Source of the DNA: Mycobacterium sp. 050128
GTDB taxonomy: Bacteria; Actinomycetota; Actinomycetes; Mycobacteriales; Mycobacteriaceae
DNA length: 14,776 bases
Assembly: GCF_036409155.1 (NCBI RefSeq)
Contig: NZ_JAZGLW010000015.1
Span: 1 to 14,776 of the forward strand
Reading direction: 5' to 3'
A program made the position numbers and the translations under genes. Shown one piece after another: positions 13,111 through 14,776 of the stretch (its first letter is position 1; each line of letters begins with the position of its first letter). A model generated the notes under the pieces. That model did not search any database, was not told where the DNA came from, and worked only from the letters and a program-made list of their open reading frames with translations.

Positions 13111-14571
13111 TCAGGCCAGCGGCGGACCGGGCGGGCCAGTCCGGCGGCTGATGGTCTGTAATTCCGTGTATTCGTGCAGGCTGGCCGGCGAAAACTCGCG
13201 ACCGAGGCCACTCCCCTTCGCCCCACCGAGCGGCGCCCGGGGGTCGAGCGAGGTGAAGGTATGGCTATTGACGAACACTGAGCCAGTGTCGAGCCTTCGG
13301 CCGAGCATGAAGGCGCGCTCTTCGTCAGCGGTCCAGATCGAGGCGGCCAGCCCATACTTGGACCGGTTCACGAGTCTGATCACCTCGTCAAGCTCCGTAT
13401 ACCGCAGCACCGGCACCGCCGGGCCGAACTGCTCCTCTTCGACAAGCGCAAGCCGAGGGTCGGCGCCGGTCACCACGCTAGGCATCATGAAATGGCCATG
13501 CTCCCAAGCCGCCGTGTCGAGACGCTGACCGAGGGTGGTGACGACAGCACCGCTGGCCCGGGCATCGTCCACCAATTTTTCGACCGCGTGTTTCTGCTGC
13601 GCGTTGTTGAGCGGACCCATCGTGGATCGCGGGTCGTCGCCGGGGCCGACGACGAGCTCGTCCACCGCGGCTTCGAAGGCTTCGACGAAGCGGTTGTGGA
13701 TGCGGTCCGGCACGTAAATCCGTTTGACGCCGAAGCACACCTGGCCGGTGGTGGCAAACGCGCCCTTGGCGATCTGGCGCATCGTCGCCGGTGAGAGATC
13801 TAAGTCATCGAGCAGAATCGCCGGGTCGTTTCCGCCGAGTTCGAGCGTCAACCGCTTGATGTCTTGGGCCGCCGCCGCCATGACCTTGCGGCCGGTGTCG
13901 ATGCCACCGGTGAAACCGATCTTGCGGATCGCCGGGTGTGCGACCAGTGCCTGCCCGACCACGTCGCCACCGGTGACCATGTTGAGCACACCTGGCGGGA
14001 AGTGTTGTTGGAGAGCCCGAATGATTTCGCTTAGTACCAACGGCGAGTTCTCCGACGGCTTGAGAACGACAGTGTTGCCGGCGACGAGTGCCGGAGCAAG
14101 CTTCATGAACGACAAGACGACTGGGAAGTTCCACGGCGTGACAGCGGCCACCGGCCCGATCGGCCGGCGCCGAATGAGGGTCGTGCCGCCGGTGTCCCGG
14201 ATCTGTTGGTCGGCTAACTCCTCGGCGGCGATGCTGGAGGTGTAGCCGCAGAGGGCGGAGGCGAACTCCAGATCGATATTGGACTCTTCGAGAATTTTGC
14301 CGTTCTCCCGGCTCAGGATAGGCGCGTACTCCTCCATCATGTCGTGGATCACTCCGGCTGCCGCGAGAAGCGCCCCCTGCCGTTCTTCCAGCGGACGTGA
14401 CGACCACTCCGGGAAAGCCGTGGCAGCCGCCTCCACAGCCTCATCGACCTGAGCGGAAGTGGCGTCGGGGACCGCACCGAGGACCACTCGGGTATCCGCC
14501 GGACTAACAACTTCGATCGCTCGCTCCGAGGTCTCCTCGCGTCCGTTGATGATGAGCTTGGCGTTGATCAT
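13111..14571 (-). CDS. NAD(P)+-dependent aldehyde dehydrogenase 1
   Basis: The 486-residue enzyme shows N148 (PWNFP), K171 (LKPSE), E244 (LELGGND) and nucleophile C279 (GQVCFGVKR), with the cofactor motif EQFGP and C-terminal GGAKGSGLGRE. The FTGGIDTGR motif (220-228) is the NAD-binding turn. This is the benzaldehyde/vanillin/lactaldehyde dehydrogenase-like group in general form. ATG 14571 is chosen for its GAGGAGG site 6 nt upstream and a normal N-terminus (MINAKLIING). An open frame extends to 14655, but that region encodes the tail of a ferredoxin in another frame. It begins 43 nt after that ferredoxin stop, so the two are likely co-transcribed. Confidence 0.94.
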   Translation of the reverse strand: MINAKLIINGREETSERAIEVVSPADTRVVLGAVPDATSAQVDEAVEAAATAFPEWSSRPLEERQGALLAAAGVIHDMMEEYAPILSRENGKILEESNIDLEFASALCGYTSSIAAEELADQQIRDTGGTTLIRRRPIGPVAAVTPWNFPVVLSFMKLAPALVAGNTVVLKPSENSPLVLSEIIRALQQHFPPGVLNMVTGGDVVGQALVAHPAIRKIGFTGGIDTGRKVMAAAAQDIKRLTLELGGNDPAILLDDLDLSPATMRQIAKGAFATTGQVCFGVKRIYVPDRIHNRFVEAFEAAVDELVVGPGDDPRSTMGPLNNAQQKHAVEKLVDDARASGAVVTTLGQRLDTAAWEHGHFMMPSVVTGADPRLALVEEEQFGPAVPVLRYTELDEVIRLVNRSKYGLAASIWTADEERAFMLGRRLDTGSVFVNSHTFTSLDPRAPLGGAKGSGLGREFSPASLHEYTELQTISRRTGPPGPPLA

Positions 14572-14614
14572 AAGGTCCTCCTCGGTGGTCGCCGTTCGCC
14601 CGCGCAGGCGGCGG

Positions 14615-14776
14615 CTAGCGGTTGGCGGGGTGCGGCGCATCGTCCTGGACGTCATTCCCGGGCGCCTCTGGTTGGGGGTTTGGGTGGAGGGGTGCGACCT
14701 GGGGAAGGAATGGGTCGGGGATTACTAGTGCGTGGCTGACGACGATCGCATCGACGTGGCAGTCGATCGCACACAG
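14615..14776 (-). CDS. Dicluster ferredoxin-like protein, second copy, 3' part only
   Basis: Read from the window edge, the frame gives LCAIDCHVDAIVVSHALVIP and continues through FLPQVAPLHPNP to a new tail (QPEAPGNDVQDDAPHPANR) ending at TAG 14617-14615. The first 95 nt are identical to the ferredoxin gene at 5076-5170; after that the tails differ in sequence and length. It includes the last two Cys of the second [4Fe-4S] motif; the first cluster lies outside. The upstream partner may be a second flavoprotein (inference from the first copy). The alternative is that the window edge is a contig end placed in a repeat. Confidence 0.8.
   Translation of the reverse strand: MCAIDCHVDAIVVSHALVIPDPFLPQVAPLHPNPQPEAPGNDVQDDAPHPANR
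14682..14776. repeat. Exact 95-bp direct repeat, right copy
   Basis: This segment is identical to 5076-5170 at an offset of 9606 nt, same orientation, and runs to the last base of the window. Its full length is therefore unknown and at least 95 bp. It is part of a ferredoxin coding sequence in both places. Confidence 0.97.

Noticed and set aside
14572..14655. N-terminal extension of aldehyde dehydrogenase 1 to 14655
   Set aside because: The region encodes the ferredoxin tail in another frame, and ATG 14571 has a GAGGAGG site and a normal family N-terminus.
1..14776. CRISPR arrays, tRNA or rRNA genes, riboswitches
   Set aside because: No regularly spaced short repeats, no tRNA-like cloverleaf and no rRNA core sequence were seen by eye. 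The only strong repeat is the 95-bp ferredoxin copy.

Overview
The window is GC-rich and dense, with AGGAGG-type ribosome sites, many GTG/TTG starts and IS3-type insertion sequences of a kind common in actinomycetes. It most likely comes from a soil actinobacterium (Mycobacteriales or Pseudonocardiales type); no marker gene fixes the genus. Every gene that could be supported lies on the minus strand, so transcription runs from right to left.

Left edge (1-1527): nested insertion-sequence debris. A partial IS3-family element (A; outer tip TGAATCGCCCTGG, 1080-1092) sits inside a decayed second IS3-family element (B; 1093 to about 1527). Element A's orfB is itself cut at the second catalytic Asp, about position 93, by unrelated sequence that looks like the end of a third element. 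A relic stretch with no convincing gene follows (1531-1859).

Catabolic cluster (1860-14776): in transcription order the genes are the 3' end of a second dicluster ferredoxin (right edge), aldehyde dehydrogenase 1, a 33-codon Cys-rich small ORF, aldehyde dehydrogenase 2, a 415-bp gap with a strong SigA-like promoter, Rieske oxygenase beta2 and alpha2, a short-chain dehydrogenase (SDR), a zinc alcohol dehydrogenase, an AprA/SdhA-like flavoprotein, a dicluster [4Fe-4S] ferredoxin, an Asp-box beta-propeller protein, Rieske oxygenase alpha1 and beta1, and an SCP2-type sterol-carrier protein. Gaps are short, and four junctions overlap by 4 or 7 nt, so the block from beta2 to SCP2 looks like one operon.

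Working model (inference): an oxygenase hydroxylates a hydrophobic aromatic or alicyclic substrate, the SDR and zinc dehydrogenase oxidise the diol or alcohol, and the aldehyde dehydrogenases make the acid. The SCP2 protein may present a lipophilic substrate. The flavoprotein/ferredoxin pair may supply or accept electrons or act as a separate redox enzyme. No Rieske ferredoxin, oxygenase reductase, ring-cleavage dioxygenase or regulator lies in the window. The substrate cannot be named from sequence alone.

The most unusual points are the AprAB-like flavoprotein/ferredoxin pair and the beta-propeller gene coupled into a Rieske oxygenase operon, the exact 95-bp repeat of the ferredoxin 3' region at the right edge, and the coupled Cys-rich small ORF before aldehyde dehydrogenase 2.
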